54,967 bases of DNA from Chara braunii. Lineage: Eukaryota > Streptophyta > Charophyceae > Charales > Characeae. The stretch spans positions 910,479 to 965,445 of the forward strand of contig BFEA01000548.1 in NCBI GenBank assembly GCA_003427395.1. The letters run 5' to 3'. Position 1 is the first letter of the stretch. Every line of letters starts with the position of its first letter. Position numbers and translations under genes: made by a program. Shown piece by piece: positions 53,000 through 54,967 of the stretch. The notes beneath the pieces were generated by a model. That model saw nothing but the letters and a program-made list of their open reading frames with translations. It did no database searches and was not told where the DNA came from.

Positions 53000-53469
53000 C
53001 TTGTATTCACAAAGGGCGGATATATAAGGAAGAAAAGGCTTTTGCAATCCACATGATCGAAAGCTTCATTCCCCCTGCCTGGGTCGATCGGACAGGCCAC
53101 CTCTATACTGAACAGAATTCGCCGCCGGAATCCAATACAGGAGTACCAAGCGGGCCAGCACAAAGTCTAAAGCAGCAGCCTCCGATTGGCCTGCTGTACG
53201 AGATTGGCCCTCAGATCGACCCTCCATGCTCAAAAGTTCGGGGGCATTGAGGCCCTTGATTTTGTTTTCGCAAGATTTTGGCCATACATCACTGAAGATC
53301 AACAGCCAAGATCTAGCTTATGGCCTGTGGACCTTGAAGCACACCCAGGGTAGGCTGGACATACAAGCAAGGCTAAGGTTTTGGGGGGCGAGCTGCATGA
53401 CGGGAAAGTGTCACGTGTCGTCCTAAGGGCAGGCGTTCTACACTGACCCCATTCCTACATCATTATATC
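52998..53469. other. anonymous sequence, no gene seen
   Basis: No exon with plausible splice sites matching the rest of SurE was found, and no repeat. It may still be intron. Confidence 0.4.
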
Positions 53470-53960
53470 TTTTCTTTCTTGATGGGACTAAGGAAATAGT
53501 CCAGGTTGGGAAGGATGAGGAAGCGACAGGAAAGAAGAGGCGATTTATCCTCAAATCTGAACCTGAGGGGGTCTCGAGAGATGAGGAAGTGAACCTCATA
53601 CAGCAAACTGAGATTACCATGCCTTGGAAGGAGGCTGTAGACCTAGTGCTTAAGTTCGGACAATAGCTCAAGAAGATGCTTGAGCGCAGGAAGATGGAAG
53701 TTAATAGAATTAAGATGTTCTTTCCTAAGCATGTGATGAGAACACCTTAGGATCTAAGCTCAGGCTCGCCAGTATGGCATATGGGTATATCAAAGTCTAC
53801 AAAAACAATGTCAAGATTATGGCACTGATGGATTCAGAAATTGAGATGGTATTGATGTCAACGTAGGCAATGGGATCATGTGGTTTGGGTTTAGACAAGA
53901 AGGCCAACCATCAGTTCTCATACATTGCTGGGTATCCTCCCCTGAAAGGTTTTATTGGTG
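53470..53960 (+). pseudogene. retroelement fragment: gag end and protease-like loop
   Basis: The plus strand reads KEIVQVGKDEEATGKKRRFI, EITMPWKEAVDLVLKFGQ, a stop, LKKMLERRKMEVNRIKMFF and a stop. After a shift it reads MAYGYIKVYKNNVKIMALMD followed by SEIEMVLMST (Asp at about 53829). ALMD-S-x-x-E/x-V places this with retropepsin loops in which D-S-G is expected; here Gly is Glu. A further stop interrupts. The order, a charged linker then a protease-like loop, fits the gag-protease junction of a gypsy-type element. I cannot assign it to any other element in the window. Confidence 0.5.
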
Positions 53961-54293
53961 AAATATTCATGAGGAGCGAACGTAGGTGCTAAGGTTTGTG
54001 GTTCTAGACATGAATCAGGATTGTATTGCATTCAGACTTGTCTCAACTTCCATTGCAACATGCATACATGTAGATGTCAATCGCAAACAACTTCTGCAGC
54101 ATGAAGATCAGCAACAAACTTGAGATGGCGCCTAGTGCCCACACAGAAAACTCAGAGATATGGCCTTCGGCCAGGAACACAGCTTAAAGTCAACTTGTTA
54201 CATCTAGCGGCTATGGCCGCTGAACGCCGTCTGAATTCCCACCCGAACACTATATCCACCATCAGACACACTCCCAATTGCTCACACACATGC

Positions 54294-54967
54294 TGTTACA
54301 TGCACAGATATGTGATGTTCGTAATAACCGAGGAACTGCAGTGTGATAAAAAGGACTGAAATGGACAATGCGGTGAGAGTAGAATCTCGACAGACAATGT
54401 GCATTCTCATACATACAAAAGTGCTGAATAGCGCAGGGAAGACTTAGATACAAAGACTGACCTGACAAGGACTGACCTCACACACGTAGTACAAGTAGCG
54501 AAGCAGAATGCTAGAATACCAATCACGAGCCCAATCAATGTTTGAACTCAGACTAAACATGCATCGTATCCCTCACCAGGTGTGAAGGAGCCTGGCGCTG
54601 CACACAGGGAGAAAGGGCCAGGTCCAGACATACACAGACGAAGAGGTAAGGACCAGACGAAAGGAGGGGGGAGAGATGGGAGTGTCGTTAACACCAAGTC
54701 TTGGTCACCAATCCCAAATAACCCCTCGTTGCCATGTCAGAAGTCCCCAAAAGTCGAGTCTGGATCCGATATCACCAACCCCGGTATCTCTTCTCTCGCA
54801 GTCTGCAAATGCAGTGAAGTCAGGGGTTGAGAGGGAGAGGAGGAGATGGTGGACTGAGAAGAAGAGGAAGAAGAACCCTCTCTCTCTTACTGTTACGAAC
54901 CAGGTACTAACCTGTGATGTGGCGCTGTGCTGCAGGTACCTCGAAGACGAAGCTGGAGCAACGGCGC
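54294..54967 (+). repeat. second copy of the TGTTAC LTR, cut by window end
   Basis: It matches 50158-50836 in order: TGTTACATGC, ATAACCGAGG, GTGATAAAAAGGACTGAA, AGCGCAGGGAAGACTT, GAAGGAG.CTGGCGCT, GGTACTAACCTGTG and CTCGAAGACGAAGCTGGAGC. Similarity by eye is around four in five. The flank before it resembles neither the flank of the other copy nor a purine tract. The rest of the LTR lies beyond the window. Confidence 0.85.

Overview
The window looks like nuclear DNA of a plant-lineage eukaryote. It is packed with Ty3/gypsy retroelements, several primed by the initiator-Met tRNA (TGGTATC... primer-binding sites), and holds long microsatellites, multi-kilobase minisatellites and one intron-flanked host exon. 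The reading frames and chromovirus style recall a charophyte alga such as Chara, but that is inference from style only. No prokaryotic operons, rRNA, tRNA or CRISPR loci were seen. Nearly every coding segment is broken by stops, frameshifts or truncation.

Layout, left to right. 1-2600: simple repeats and anonymous sequence. 2600-6306: right half of a chromovirus (+): protease tail, half an RT, integrase, chromodomain, polypurine tract and 3' LTR, followed by a duplicated scrap of LTR. 6503-10644: a decayed gypsy element (-) with gag, protease, RT, RNase H and its primer site. 10645-14690: left half of a second chromovirus copy (+): 5' LTR, primer site, a leader with a 4 x 118 bp tandem repeat, and gag. 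14915-19525: a Penelope-like element (-) with a GIY-YIG-like endonuclease upstream of its RT, a CxC motif, and a larger RG/PQ-rich ORF in front.

19535-44284: my interpretation is a single giant LTR element of about 24.7 kb on the minus strand. It would have a 2.9 kb 5' LTR (41369-44284); a very long leader holding a 91 bp satellite; gag-like ORFs built from repeated A and B modules; protease, RT, RNase H and integrase; an extra ORF after integrase; a 3' region full of minisatellites; a polypurine tract; and a truncated 3' LTR (19535-20542).

44285-48097: another gypsy element (-), cut exactly at the outer edge of that LTR. 48195-49461: an opposite-strand fragment of the same family, forming an inverted repeat with it. 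49462-50157: AT-rich sequence ending in a reversed primer-site motif. 50158-52102 and 54294-54967: two copies of a TGTTAC/GTAACA-ended LTR related to the chromovirus LTR. Between them lies the one credible host exon, an internal exon of a SurE-family phosphatase (52185-52341), plus a protease-type retroelement scrap.

The genes do not form a shared pathway. The region is a record of nested insertion, truncation, tandem expansion and apparent CpG decay around a host gene at the right edge.
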